Source of the DNA: Ferrigenium kumadai
Lineage (GTDB): Bacteria > Pseudomonadota > Gammaproteobacteria > Burkholderiales > Gallionellaceae
DNA: 64,000 bases
NCBI RefSeq assembly: GCF_018324385.1
Contig: NZ_AP019536.1
Location: 1,860,001 to 1,924,000, forward strand
Direction of reading: 5' to 3'
This document shows, piece after piece, positions 48,274 to 57,233 of the stretch. Position 1 is the stretch's first letter. Every line of letters starts with the position of its first letter. Under the pieces are notes generated by a model. That model had not been told where the DNA came from and searched no databases. It saw only the letters and a list, made by a program, of their open reading frames with translations. The position numbers were made by a program, and so were the translations under genes.

Positions 48274-48677
48274 GCGATGCGCAGAACCTGGCCTATTCGG
48301 CCGTCCAGGTCCTGCATAATTTCGGGGCGGTCGCGACGGTAGGCGGTTCGTTCGCCGCCCTGCTCGCGCCACCCGAGTCCCGCGAAAAACTTGCCTGGCT
48401 AGCCTTCGCCGGGTGGGCGACCCAGGCCGTCAGCGGCTCGGCCTTCGGGCTGACGAGCTACTTCTTCTATCACCGCTTCCCCGACATCTCCGGGATCGCG
48501 ATGGCCGCCCTGGCGGTAAAGATATTGTGCGTGGCGTTTGGCTTCCTGCTGGTGGCGGCCTATCTCCTGCCGTGCCCGGTCTGCCAGGACCGGATCAGGA
48601 AGCTGGTATGGCCTGCCTCGACGACACTCGCCGCCACTGCGCTGACTGCAGCAGCCTTCCTGCGCTGGTTCGCCTGA
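48270..48677 (+). CDS. Four-helix integral membrane protein of unknown function
   Basis: A 135-residue protein with four hydrophobic helices (about 9-32, 40-60, 72-95, 108-130), an N-terminal SAVQVLHNFGAVATVGG His-containing helix and a CPVCQ motif near residue 98 that faces the membrane edge. The layout resembles small haem or copper membrane proteins, but no family was identified. Coupled by 4-base overlap to the periplasmic protein, so the two likely work together. Confidence 0.72.
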   Translation: MSDAQNLAYSAVQVLHNFGAVATVGGSFAALLAPPESREKLAWLAFAGWATQAVSGSAFGLTSYFFYHRFPDISGIAMAALAVKILCVAFGFLLVAAYLLPCPVCQDRIRKLVWPASTTLAATALTAAAFLRWFA

Positions 48678-48704
48678 TCGCTGAATTGCCCGCGCCCGGT
48701 CGGG

Positions 48705-50405
48705 CTAGGCACGTTTGAAGAACTGGAAGTTGTTCCTGCCGCTCTCTTTGGCACGATACATGGCGTGGTCGGCATGATGGATGAGCGCCTTGTCATCACC
48801 CGCATCGTCCGGGTAAATCGCCGCGCCGATACTGAACGTCACGGTCAGGCTATGCTCACCGATCTGATACGGTTCCGACATGACGGAAATGATTTTGTGC
48901 GCGACTTTTGCCACGTCGTCAGCGCCGGCGATATCTTCCAGCAGGACCATGAATTCGTCGCCGCCCTGGCGGCAGATGGTATCGGACTCGCGCACGCAGG
49001 ACTTCACCCGCTCTGCGACGGATTGCAGCAACAGGTCACCTGCCAGATGGCCCAGCCTGTCGTTGATGTCCTTGAACTTGTCCAGATCGAGGAACATCAG
49101 CGCGGTCTTTTTCCCGTTACGGCTGGCGATCACTAGCGCACGCTTCAGGCGATCCGCGAACAGCGCACGATTGGGCAGTTTGGTGAGTGAGTCGTAATGC
49201 GCGAGGAACTCGATGCGCTGCTCGGCCTCCTTGCGCTTGGTGATGTCCGAGAACAGCGAGATGTAGTTGATGGTCTCGCCCCTGTGGTTCTTCACCACGC
49301 CAATGGACAGCCACTCCGGATAGATCTCGCCATTCTTGCGCCGGTTCCAGATCTCGCCGCTCCACTGCCCGGTCTCATTCAGCGTCATCCACATCGTGTT
49401 GTAGAACTCTGCCGTCTGCTTGCCCGAGCTGAGTACCTTCGGATTCTTGCCCATCATCTCGTCGGCGGTATAACCGGTGATCTCGACGAACGCCGGATTC
49501 ACCGCGACGATGTTGCGCTGCGCATCGGTGATGACAATCGCCTCGCTGCTGTTGTCGAACATCTTGGCGAAGAGCTGCAGGCGTGCAGTCGCGTCCTCCA
49601 GCTTCCCGACCAGCACGTTGAAGCTCTGCGCCATCTCGCCGATGTCCGGGTTGTTGGCGTCCACATCGGCGCGCCTGGACAGGTCCATGTCATGCTGTAT
49701 CTCAGCCATCGTGTCATGGAGCTTCCTGACCGGACGGGAAATGTTGCGCACAATGACCATGCGCACAAACAGCGAGATGATGACCAGCAGCAGCACTTGC
49801 AGGACGATGTGGCCGATCCAAAGCAAGTCCTTGATCTCGGCGAGTTGGGCTTCTTCTTCCGTCAGATCGATGGTCACGCTGGCGGCGCCATTGACGCTGC
49901 CGGCTTCGGCGCTGTGGCAGGCAAGGCAATCGGTACCGCGGAAGTTCCGTTGCGCGATGAACGGCACCACCACCCGCAGCGCCTCGCGCCCGTCGGCGAG
50001 CGTCACCCTGTGGAACAGCGTCTTGCCGGTCGCCAGCACCTCGCGATCCATGGCGTCGGCCGCCTGCTCCTCGGGCAGCCCGGGGCCGAACTGCTCGACC
50101 ACCGACCTGCCGCGGATGATGCGCAATTCGGCTATCCCGCGAGATTGCGACATCTTGTCCAACAGCAGCCTGCGATTCCCGGGGTCGGATACCTGCCCGG
50201 TCAGCATCAGCATGTTCATGCCGTTGATGAGACCGTCCGCCGTCTCTTCGGCATGCGATTCGGCGGCGCGATCGATCTGCACCTCGAAACGGTCGACCAC
50301 CCATTCCATCAAGATGAAGAACAGGATGATGAGCGTGCCCTGGATCAGAATGTGCAGTTTTTCCTGCACCCCGATCCTGAGCCACTGCTTTCGGATCACG
50401 TTCAT
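48705..50405 (-). CDS. Membrane diguanylate cyclase with periplasmic CxxCH haem motif
   Basis: A 566-residue protein: TM1 (about 19-36), a periplasmic sensor (37-192) with a c-type haem motif CLACH at 160-164, TM2 (about 193-217), HAMP (about 218-270), PAS (about 275-400) and GGDEF (about 405-566). The GGDEF active site is intact and an inhibitory RESD I-site lies five residues before it. A haem in the sensor would allow redox, O2 or NO sensing linked to c-di-GMP synthesis. It lies 31 bases after orn on the same strand. The haem is inferred from the motif; a second axial ligand is not identified. Confidence 0.9.
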   Translation of the reverse strand: MNVIRKQWLRIGVQEKLHILIQGTLIILFFILMEWVVDRFEVQIDRAAESHAEETADGLINGMNMLMLTGQVSDPGNRRLLLDKMSQSRGIAELRIIRGRSVVEQFGPGLPEEQAADAMDREVLATGKTLFHRVTLADGREALRVVVPFIAQRNFRGTDCLACHSAEAGSVNGAASVTIDLTEEEAQLAEIKDLLWIGHIVLQVLLLVIISLFVRMVIVRNISRPVRKLHDTMAEIQHDMDLSRRADVDANNPDIGEMAQSFNVLVGKLEDATARLQLFAKMFDNSSEAIVITDAQRNIVAVNPAFVEITGYTADEMMGKNPKVLSSGKQTAEFYNTMWMTLNETGQWSGEIWNRRKNGEIYPEWLSIGVVKNHRGETINYISLFSDITKRKEAEQRIEFLAHYDSLTKLPNRALFADRLKRALVIASRNGKKTALMFLDLDKFKDINDRLGHLAGDLLLQSVAERVKSCVRESDTICRQGGDEFMVLLEDIAGADDVAKVAHKIISVMSEPYQIGEHSLTVTFSIGAAIYPDDAGDDKALIHHADHAMYRAKESGRNNFQFFKRA

Positions 50406-50436
50406 CCAGGGATACCCGGCGCGCTTGTGCCGGCGC

Positions 50437-50982
50437 CTACAGCTTGATGAAGTTGTCGCGGTAGTGGCGCATCTCGGCGATGGACTCGTAGATGTCGGCC
50501 AGCGCCTCGTGCTTGCCGTGCTTCTTGAGTCCGTTGGCGACTTCAGGCTTCCAGCGCTTCACCAGCTCTTTAAGCGTGCTCACGTCGAGGTTGCGGTAGT
50601 GGAAATACTCTTCCAGTTGCGGCATCCAGCGCGCGAGGAAACGGCGGTCTTGGCAGATGGAGTTGCCGCACATCGGCGAGATGCGCGCCGGCACGTATTC
50701 CTTGAGGAATGCCAGCATCTGCACTTCCACTGCGGCCTCGTCCAGCGTGGAGGCTTTTACCTTGTCGATCAGGCCGGACTTGCCGTGGGTGGACTTGTTC
50801 CAGTTGTCCATGCCGTCGAGCACGCTGTCCGGCTGGTGCACCACCAGCACGGGCGCCTCTGCGACCGTCTCCAGGTTGCTGTCGGTGACTACCAACGCGA
50901 CCTCGATGACGCGGTCGTTGTCCGGAGACAACCCTGTCATCTCCATGTCTATCCAGATCAGGTAATTTTGGTTCTGTGCCAT
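50437..50982 (-). CDS. orn: Oligoribonuclease
   Basis: A 181-residue DEDDh exonuclease: DMEMTGLSP with the first acidic pair, [19 protein letters not shown], and a closing [18 protein letters not shown] with catalytic His. Degrades 2-5-nt RNAs and pGpG, the product of c-di-GMP hydrolysis. A longer open frame continues upstream but overlaps the divergent protease gene and has no homology. It lies upstream of the haem diguanylate cyclase. Confidence 0.97.
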   Translation of the reverse strand: MAQNQNYLIWIDMEMTGLSPDNDRVIEVALVVTDSNLETVAEAPVLVVHQPDSVLDGMDNWNKSTHGKSGLIDKVKASTLDEAAVEVQMLAFLKEYVPARISPMCGNSICQDRRFLARWMPQLEEYFHYRNLDVSTLKELVKRWKPEVANGLKKHGKHEALADIYESIAEMRHYRDNFIKL

Positions 50983-51060
50983 AATTCGCGCGTCTAAAAA
51001 TATGAACGGTAAGGCGCGTATTGTGTCACAACCACGCCCATTCCGGACACTCGCCCACAC

Positions 51061-52305
51061 ATGACTGCTGCGCAATTCACCGTTTTCTTCATCGCCGCCC
51101 TCGCCCTCACCACGCTGGCCAAGCTGTGGCTGGCGCGCCGCCACCTGGCGCACATCGCCGCGCACCGCGCCGCCGTGCCGGAAGCGTTCCGCGAAAAGAT
51201 CCCGCTGCCCGCCCACCAGAAGGCCGCCGACTACACATCGGCCAAGGCGCGTCTCGACATGGCGGGCACGCTGTTCGATGCCGCGGTGCTGCTGGGCTTC
51301 ACCATCGCGGGCGGCATCCAGTTCATCGCGGGCCTGTGCAATGGCTGGTTCGACACGCCGATCACCCAAGGCGTGGCGACCATCGTCGCGGTGCTGTTGC
51401 TCTCCTCGCTGCTGGAGACGCCGTTCGGCCTGTACCGCACCTTCATCATCGAGCAGCGCTTCGGCTTCAACAAGATGACCTTCGCGCTCTACCTCAAGGA
51501 TGCGCTGAAAGGCCTGTTGCTCGGCGCGGCGCTCGGCCTGCCGCTGCTGTTCGGCGTGCTGTGGCTGATGGAGCGCATGGGCGCATACTGGTGGCTCTAT
51601 GTGTGGCTGGTGTGGATGGCGTTCAACCTGCTGGTGCTGTTCATCTACCCCTCGTTCATCGCACCGCTGTTCAACAAGTTCACGCCGATGCAGGACGAAG
51701 AGATGAAGGCGCGCATCGAAGCCCTGCTCGCGAAATGCGGCTTCACCGCCAGCGGTTTGTTCGTGATGGACGGCAGCAAACGCAGCGCGCACGGTAACGC
51801 CTACTTCACCGGCTTCGGCAAGACCAAGCGCATCGTGTTCTTCGACACGCTGCTGGAGCGCCTGAGCGGCGGCGAAGTCGAGGCTGTCCTCGCTCACGAA
51901 CTCGGCCACTTCAAGCGCCGCCATGTGATGAAGCGCATCGCCGCCAGCTTCGCCCTCAGCCTCGGTTTCCTGTGGCTGCTCGGCCAGCTGATGCAGACCG
52001 GCTGGTTCTACGAAGGCTTGGGCGTGACCACCCCATCCACCGCGCTCGCGCTGCTGCTGTTCTTCATGGTGATGCCGATATTCAGCTTCCTGCTGCACCC
52101 GCTGCTGTCAGCCTATTCGCGCAAGCATGAGTTCGAAGCGGATGCATATGCCGCACAGCAGACTGACAAGACGGATATGGTGAACGCGCTGGTGAAGCTG
52201 TACCAGGACAACGCCGCGACGCTGACGCCCGACCCGCTGTATTCTAAGTTCTACGATTCGCACCCTCCCGCAATGGAACGCATCGCCCATTTGCAGGCCC
52301 AATAG
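51061..52305 (+). CDS. M48-family metalloprotease (Ste24/CAAX-like)
   Basis: A 414-residue membrane protease with HELGH at 279-283 (zinc ligands and catalytic Glu), a third ligand likely in [13 protein letters not shown], and several hydrophobic helices. It matches the M48A/Ste24-like branch rather than short HtpX. Role is probably membrane protein quality control. The next gene, a cytochrome c, lies 8 bases downstream. Confidence 0.92.
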   Translation: MTAAQFTVFFIAALALTTLAKLWLARRHLAHIAAHRAAVPEAFREKIPLPAHQKAADYTSAKARLDMAGTLFDAAVLLGFTIAGGIQFIAGLCNGWFDTPITQGVATIVAVLLLSSLLETPFGLYRTFIIEQRFGFNKMTFALYLKDALKGLLLGAALGLPLLFGVLWLMERMGAYWWLYVWLVWMAFNLLVLFIYPSFIAPLFNKFTPMQDEEMKARIEALLAKCGFTASGLFVMDGSKRSAHGNAYFTGFGKTKRIVFFDTLLERLSGGEVEAVLAHELGHFKRRHVMKRIAASFALSLGFLWLLGQLMQTGWFYEGLGVTTPSTALALLLFFMVMPIFSFLLHPLLSAYSRKHEFEADAYAAQQTDKTDMVNALVKLYQDNAATLTPDPLYSKFYDSHPPAMERIAHLQAQ

Positions 52306-52313
52306 GAGACACC

Positions 52314-52619
52314 ATGAGACTGGCGATTTCGATTGCACTGCTCTGTGCCGCAACGGCGGCTTCTGCCGACCCATTCCCCAGTGGCAACGCGCAGACCGGC
52401 CAGAAGCTGTTCGCGCAGTACAAGTGCGGCAGCTGCCACGCCGCGATGCTGGGCGGAGACGGCAGCGCGATGTTCACCCGCCCCGACCGCAAGGTGCACA
52501 GCGTACCGAATCTGATCGAGCAGATGCGCTTCTGCACCGGCAACGTCGGCGCGAACCTGACGCCGCAGGACGAACAACACCTCGGTGCCTATCTCAACCG
52601 TTACTACAACCTGAAGTAG
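52314..52619 (+). CDS. Small periplasmic cytochrome c (class I-like)
   Basis: A 101-residue protein with signal peptide (about 1-19, ending ASA) and CGSCH at 38-42, binding one haem c. A Met near residue 68 (EQMRFCTG) could be the sixth ligand; an additional Cys in FCTG is unusual. Electron partner unknown. GGAG lies 7 bases before the ATG. Confidence 0.9.
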   Translation: MRLAISIALLCAATAASADPFPSGNAQTGQKLFAQYKCGSCHAAMLGGDGSAMFTRPDRKVHSVPNLIEQMRFCTGNVGANLTPQDEQHLGAYLNRYYNLK

Positions 52620-52628
52620 GAGGGCATC

Positions 52629-52970
52629 ATGGACACTACCGTATGCGACCTGACCACCAAGACATGCAAGCCCTGCGAAGGCGGGACTGCACCGATGACG
52701 CCGCAGGAAGCCGACAAACTTCTGAAACAGCTCGACGGCTGGCAACAATACGATCACATCATCAGCAAGACCTACCGTTTCAAGAACTATTATGAGACCA
52801 TCGCCTTCGTCAACGCCGTGGCCTGGATGACGCACCGCGAGGACCATCACCCCGACCTCAAGGTCACCTATAACAGCTGCCAGGTGGAATACACGACCCA
52901 CTCGATCCACGGCTTGTCCGAAAACGATTTCATCTGCGCCGCGAAAGTGGACGCGCTGTTCAAGATTTGA
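52629..52970 (+). CDS. phhB: 4a-hydroxytetrahydrobiopterin dehydratase
   Basis: A 113-residue pterin-4a-carbinolamine dehydratase (PCD/DCoH): HREDHHPD carries the catalytic histidines, and YTTHSIHGLSENDF closes the active site. An extra N-terminal stretch with two Cys (CDLTTKTCKPCEGG) is common in bacterial PCDs. The stop overlaps the next gene start. Confidence 0.94.
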   Translation: MDTTVCDLTTKTCKPCEGGTAPMTPQEADKLLKQLDGWQQYDHIISKTYRFKNYYETIAFVNAVAWMTHREDHHPDLKVTYNSCQVEYTTHSIHGLSENDFICAAKVDALFKI

Positions 52971-53857
52971 GCGCCTCAGTCCACGGCCAGGTCATCGCCG
53001 CCTTCGGCCGCCAGTACCTGACGCGTCTCGAAGACGGCAGCGAACTGGCCTGCCTGACGCGCGGCAAGAAAAGCGAAGTGGTGTGCGGCGACGTGGTGGA
53101 AGTCAAACGCACCGGCGAAGCCTCTGCGGAGAACGGCGCCCAGGGCGTGATCGAGCGCATCACCCCGCGCCGCTCGCTGCTGTACCGCTCCGACGCCTTC
53201 CGCGAAAAACTCATCGCCGCGAACGTGACGCAGATCGTCGTCGTGGTCGCCGCCGAACCCTCGTTCAGTGACGAACTGCTGGCGCGCTGCCTGGTCGCCG
53301 CGCACGATCAGCAGATCGAAGTGCTGATCGTACTGAACAAGTGCGACCTGGCCGAACCCGCCGCGCAGGCGCGCGCCCGCCTCGAACCCTATCGCGCCAT
53401 CGGCTACCGCGTGCTCGAACTCAGCGCGAAGCAGGACGTATCGACCCTGCGTCCGCTCTTGCAAGGACACAGCAGCGTGCTGGTCGGCCAGTCCGGCATG
53501 GGCAAATCCACCCTCATCAACGCGCTGCTGCCCGAGGCGCAGGCCGCCACGCGCGAGATCTCCAGCGCGCTGGATTCCGGCAAGCACACCACCACCCATG
53601 CGCGCCTGTACCGACTGGATGACGAGAGCAGCCTGATCGACTGCCCCGGCGTGCAGGCGTTCGGCCTGCACCACCTGAGCTTCGGCGGAATAGAAGAAGG
53701 ATTCGTCGAGTTCGCGCCGTACCGCGGCCAGTGCCGCTTCCACGACTGCCACCACCTGCACGAACCGGGTTGCGCGATACGCAACGCCGTCGAGGCTGGA
53801 AAGATCGATGCGCGCAGGCTGGAGCTGTTCCAGCAGATCAGCCAGGCCGGGTGTTAG
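52967..53857 (+). CDS. rsgA: Ribosome small-subunit-dependent GTPase RsgA
   Basis: A 296-residue circularly permuted GTPase: OB fold, NKCD (G4) before the P-loop GQSGMGKSTLIN, then DCPGVQ and a C-terminal zinc knuckle CRFHDCHHLHEPGC. It assists late 30S maturation. Start is a TTG at 52967 overlapping the phhB stop; a later start would cut the OB fold. Confidence 0.95.
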   Translation: MSASVHGQVIAAFGRQYLTRLEDGSELACLTRGKKSEVVCGDVVEVKRTGEASAENGAQGVIERITPRRSLLYRSDAFREKLIAANVTQIVVVVAAEPSFSDELLARCLVAAHDQQIEVLIVLNKCDLAEPAAQARARLEPYRAIGYRVLELSAKQDVSTLRPLLQGHSSVLVGQSGMGKSTLINALLPEAQAATREISSALDSGKHTTTHARLYRLDDESSLIDCPGVQAFGLHHLSFGGIEEGFVEFAPYRGQCRFHDCHHLHEPGCAIRNAVEAGKIDARRLELFQQISQAGC

Positions 53858-53967
53858 CATCTACACTGAAGGGCTGGATTCAACCCAAACCGAATGATTG
53901 AAATTGGTTTGCAGACACTCAACTAATTGGACGTGTTTCGCACAATCAGACAGGTCAGAAGCGAAGG

Positions 53968-54558
53968 CTATGGTAAGACAGCCTCCTCCCTGAGAAATCG
54001 TTTCACTTCTGACTGGGATGGTGTGACTTGAGATATTTCCCGATGCTTCGTCTTAGCTTCTCTGCCGAGCATGTCTGCATTAAGTCGCTCAAAGTCTTCG
54101 AAGTAAGTACGATCGTTTTGCTTTTGTCTAAACTCTGCGATGAATCCCTGAGAGGCAATCCAATAACGTTCGACAAAATACGAGAATGAGCTGTCGACCG
54201 TATATACATCAACCCGATTAAGGCGTTGGTATGTTGCTACTTTTTCGAAGAAATCCAACACCCTCGTTTCAGATAGGTCCCGTTTACCCTCAAGAAGCTC
54301 TGTTGCCAATTCACGCCGTGCTCGCCGCATTTCGCTACTATCAAACTCCTTATCCAATTCAAGGGAAATAGTCGCATTTACGACCTCCCGCAAATCAACA
54401 CGCAGCTGCCAAACACTCCAAATCGCAGTGGCAACACCAAACCAAGACGCAATTGCCATGACTATCGTCCATCGGACGATGCTGCTCGACTCGGATTGAA
54501 CGCTACTATGGGTTTTAATCCAATAGGCCAAGCCAACCATGGCAGCGGCACCGCACAC
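53968..54558 (-). CDS. Hypothetical membrane protein (DUF4760-like)
   Basis: A 196-residue protein from a GTG start. Helices lie near 2-13 and 28-50, then a soluble domain with RRARRELATELLEGKR and FFEKVATYQRLNRV. The first hydrophobic segment really continues upstream (to about 54591) in the same open frame with no ATG, so the true start may be elsewhere or the gene may be decaying. AT-rich compared with its neighbours, no recognised function. Confidence 0.6.
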   Translation of the reverse strand: MCGAAAMVGLAYWIKTHSSVQSESSSIVRWTIVMAIASWFGVATAIWSVWQLRVDLREVVNATISLELDKEFDSSEMRRARRELATELLEGKRDLSETRVLDFFEKVATYQRLNRVDVYTVDSSFSYFVERYWIASQGFIAEFRQKQNDRTYFEDFERLNADMLGREAKTKHREISQVTPSQSEVKRFLREEAVLP

Positions 54559-54606
54559 GATAACTAGTGCTATAAGAATTTGGGGGACATTTGTTTCTTA
54601 CCAATT

Positions 54607-55002
54607 CTAATCAGTCAGCCCAAATTTCATTGCTGCAGGCTTAATGGCGAGATACGAAATTAGTGGTCCTAAGGGGAAGGTAGTAAAGGAGATAATCACC
54701 CAAATGCTGCTTTTCCCCAAGAAGCTTGCGACTGCCGCTAATTGGTAATGGTAGTTTAGATGTGAAGGAATCAGGATAAGTAAGCAAATAGCCACAACAT
54801 CGTTTGGAGGCGGCTCATTTCGAGTAATCAATGCAAAAAAAATGAGGATCAGGGTAACGTTGACATAATTCGAAATGCGAAGCCTTCTCCAGAGAAGCAT
54901 TCCTCGTGCTTTATCCATGCGTACCCCCATATCTTCAGATGGCGATGAGGAGCTGGAAGCACCAGGAAACTCCAAATCATCATCTCGAAAAATATCAGCC
55001 AA
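54607..55002 (-). CDS. Hypothetical small membrane protein
   Basis: A 131-residue frame from a TTG, with a Ser-rich acidic N-terminus and helices at about 44-62, 68-85 and 93-120. No Shine-Dalgarno is evident, and internal ATGs (at about 54930 and 54918) are equally possible starts. It lies in the AT-rich patch and is followed 48 bases later by another hypothetical gene on the same strand. No function is assigned. Confidence 0.5.
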   Translation of the reverse strand: MADIFRDDDLEFPGASSSSSPSEDMGVRMDKARGMLLWRRLRISNYVNVTLILIFFALITRNEPPPNDVVAICLLILIPSHLNYHYQLAAVASFLGKSSIWVIISFTTFPLGPLISYLAIKPAAMKFGLTD

Positions 55003-55195
55003 ACTTCGAGCAACATATAAGCTGAAATATGTAAGTCACAGATCAGTAGATCGTAAACTACATCACAACCCCGTTATGGTCGGTCATGCCGAGTATCTGC
55101 TTCTGGCACATGATCACTATTCAACCGGGTGCGTGCAGTTCATTTGAAATTAGATTGCTAAAGACCTGGCCAGGTGTTAGGGCGTATTCTGAATG
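55003..55195. other. AT-rich intergenic stretch without a supported gene
   Basis: No convincing open frame with a start signal is present on either strand; a + strand frame through here has no ribosome site or homology. It may carry the promoter for the hypothetical genes. Confidence 0.5.
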
Positions 55196-55223
55196 CAGAT
55201 CACGCCCGGAAGGGCGTGATCTG
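55196..55223. terminator. Hairpin at the end of the SQR operon
   Basis: Perfect 12-bp stem CAGATCACGCCC / GGGCGTGATCTG with loop GGAA, 37 bases past the stop of the 53-residue gene. No T run follows, so termination may be weak or factor dependent. Confidence 0.6.
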
Positions 55224-55259
55224 TGCAACTGACTATCTTGATTCGATCTTGCGCCGGTA

Positions 55260-55421
55260 TCAGTGATGCGATTTGGCAATCAACTTGAGCATCTTGGCGT
55301 TGATAACCAAAAAACGGAAAAACTGCCAAATCAGGCACGTCCTCATAAAGCGGGTGAATCCCGTCGGTGCCGGGGGATAGTAAGCCTGTTGGTAAGGCTC
55401 TCTGTTGGTGATGTCGCCCAT
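55260..55421 (-). CDS. 53-residue small protein linked to sulfide:quinone oxidoreductase
   Basis: Starts MGDITNREPYQQAYYPPAPT and ends in a hydrophobic/basic helix (TCLIWQFFRFLVINAKMLKL). The ATG (55419-55421) is preceded by AAGGAG at good spacing. It starts 28 bases after the SQR stop, so it is probably co-expressed. A longer frame on the same strand covers the region but has no comparable start signal. Amphipathic C-terminus suggests membrane or SQR-complex association; function unknown. Confidence 0.8.
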   Translation of the reverse strand: MGDITNREPYQQAYYPPAPTGFTRFMRTCLIWQFFRFLVINAKMLKLIAKSHH

Positions 55422-55449
55422 GTTCTGCTCCTTGTATGTTCGTATTCAA

Positions 55450-56907
55450 TCAATCCGGTATCAACGACCAGCCCGGACGCAGTTTGGCCTGATAGATGAA
55501 AGCATGGTGCAGCAGATACTTCATCCAGTGGCCTGCCAGCCCGATCTCACCGAAGGTCAGGTTCATGTCGCGACCGAATTCCGGATATTTCTCGTAGTTG
55601 GGCACCACCGGGAATACGGTCATGGTTGCTGCGGTTCCCCTGAAAATGTGCGACCCGGTGGATGCGACACATGCAGCCCCCATTTCGGCCATCGACGCAG
55701 TGTGAGTCGGCTTTTCGGCACCGTTCAGCATGTCGCGAATGCTCATGGCAACGGCTTTTGCCATCGCGGCGGAGGGCATGCCGGTTCTCGGGGCCGTCGG
55801 ATTGATCGGCGTTCCATTGGCGCTTTGCATCGGCTTGCTGATCAAGTGCGGCGTCGCAAAGGCGATGCCGACCGCGAAGATGTTGCGGTAGGCCGGAGTC
55901 TGGTAAGTCCTTGGCCAATCCTTCGCGCTCCATTCCGAATAAGGACGCTGGGTGTAATCCGCATCGACCTTCATGAAACCATTGGGTGCAAACAACTGAC
56001 TGGTGATGTCCGCCTCGGTCTTGTCGAAGGCCTTGAGTCCGACGCCCGCAAACGGAGGGATCAACATGGAGAAATCGAACTCCAGCTCGTGGAAACTGCC
56101 GTCCAGAGTCTCGTAGTGGATCTTCCCGGCTTCGACCTTCTTCACGTGTGCACGTGTTATCCATTCGATGCCGCGCTCGACCATCAGCGACTCGGCGAAC
56201 GTCTTGCCGTTGGTGATGTATCCGCCTCGCTTGATATGCACGCCGCCCATGCCGAAATCGCCGAGCTCGTATTCGTTGCTCAGCCAGATGATGCGCGCCT
56301 TGTCGCGAACGCCGGCCTCGCGCAACGCATGGTCCACGTTGTAGATATACTCGAACGCCGCGCCCTGGCAGGTGCACATGCCGTGTCCCGTACCGATCAC
56401 GATGTTCTGGCGCGTCCCCTTTCGCATGGCCTCTATACTCGCCTGCAATTTCTGGTTCGCCTCCAGCGCATGCTTGGCCGAGCAAACGGAAACGGTATGT
56501 CCGTGCTCAGGCCCCAGGCCCTCAGTGGCGCCGAAGTTCAACTTCGGCCCGGTGGCGTTCACCAGAAAATCGTAAGTTATGTTTTCCTGTGCGCCGGCCT
56601 TTGCCGGGTTGGTGTACTCGACGGTCACAAAAGGCTTTGCGCTTTCTGCATTGCCTTCCGGGTGGACAGATAACGCCTTGGCCTGACGGAAATCGACATT
56701 GGTCTTGCTGTACAACTCGGCGAGATCGAAAGTGACATCGTCCTCGGTCATCTGGCCCACGCCCACCCAGATGTTGGAGGGTATCCAGTTCCATTTGGCA
56801 TTGGGCGACACCACGACGATCTCGTGACGTTTTCCTATCCATTTGTTGAGATATCTGGCAACGGTGTGACCGGATATACCCGCGCCCAAAATTACAACTC
56901 GCGACAT
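55450..56907 (-). CDS. Sulfide:quinone oxidoreductase-type flavoprotein
   Basis: A 485-residue FAD protein: GAGISG dinucleotide fold at the N-terminus. Three cysteines match the catalytic set of SQR in spacing: Cys142, Cys180 (in CTCQGAAFEY, like CFGPAYE) and Cys413 (in AACVAST). Oxidises sulfide and reduces membrane quinone, or related sulfur chemistry; it lacks a cytochrome subunit of flavocytochrome c. The ATG at 56907 has GGAGGAGAAGG ahead. It is followed by a 53-residue gene. Confidence 0.88.
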   Translation of the reverse strand: MSRVVILGAGISGHTVARYLNKWIGKRHEIVVVSPNAKWNWIPSNIWVGVGQMTEDDVTFDLAELYSKTNVDFRQAKALSVHPEGNAESAKPFVTVEYTNPAKAGAQENITYDFLVNATGPKLNFGATEGLGPEHGHTVSVCSAKHALEANQKLQASIEAMRKGTRQNIVIGTGHGMCTCQGAAFEYIYNVDHALREAGVRDKARIIWLSNEYELGDFGMGGVHIKRGGYITNGKTFAESLMVERGIEWITRAHVKKVEAGKIHYETLDGSFHELEFDFSMLIPPFAGVGLKAFDKTEADITSQLFAPNGFMKVDADYTQRPYSEWSAKDWPRTYQTPAYRNIFAVGIAFATPHLISKPMQSANGTPINPTAPRTGMPSAAMAKAVAMSIRDMLNGAEKPTHTASMAEMGAACVASTGSHIFRGTAATMTVFPVVPNYEKYPEFGRDMNLTFGEIGLAGHWMKYLLHHAFIYQAKLRPGWSLIPD

Positions 56908-57233
56908 TTCCTTCTCCTCCAGTGATGCTTCAATCACAAACAGATCATCAGTCAAAATCCGGCGATCACTCTGCGATCGGCCGGGCTCTGAAGAAGACCC
57001 AAGAGATGACCAGCACGATGCCGGGCATGTCCGAGATCAATCTGGCCGGCAGATAGCCAATGAAGATCTCGTACGCCGCTCCAATGCGCTGAGTTCCATC
57101 TCAGAGCAGCGCTGAAGCATATAATAATATAAGCATGTTCTAATTTGTGACATTTAATTCAGCCGGCCAAAGACAAGCGGTTAGACTCAAACTACTTGTT
57201 AAAAATCAGTTGGCTAACACGAGTCGCCGCAGG
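56908..57233. other. Intergenic region upstream of SQR with possible gene remnant and AT-rich palindrome
   Basis: This 326-base interval has no complete gene. It contains a 44-codon open frame without a start codon (56966-57100, minus) described separately, and an AT-rich near-palindrome at 57117-57134 (GCATATAATAATATAAGC), a plausible -10 region or operator for the SQR gene. Confidence 0.5.
56966..57100 (-). pseudogene. Remnant of a small membrane protein gene
   Basis: An in-frame stretch between TGA codons codes for 44 residues ending GIVLVISWVFFRARPIAE, a natural-looking transmembrane segment with a positive end. No ATG, GTG or TTG start with a ribosome site is in frame at its head. It could be the 3' end of a deleted gene or a small gene with an unusual start. 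Confidence 0.35.

Noticed and set aside
50983-52098. Upstream extension of orn giving a much longer protein
   Set aside because: It overlaps the divergent M48 protease in antisense and is compositionally biased; the ATG at 50982 matches Orn exactly.
55177-55449. 90-residue minus-strand frame next to SQR
   Set aside because: It runs through a hairpin and lacks a ribosome site; the other frame (55260-55421) has AAGGAG and a natural protein.
57121-57155. CRP-type cAMP operator upstream of the SQR gene
   Set aside because: Only a half site (TGTGA) is present; the matching TCACA is missing at the right spacing.
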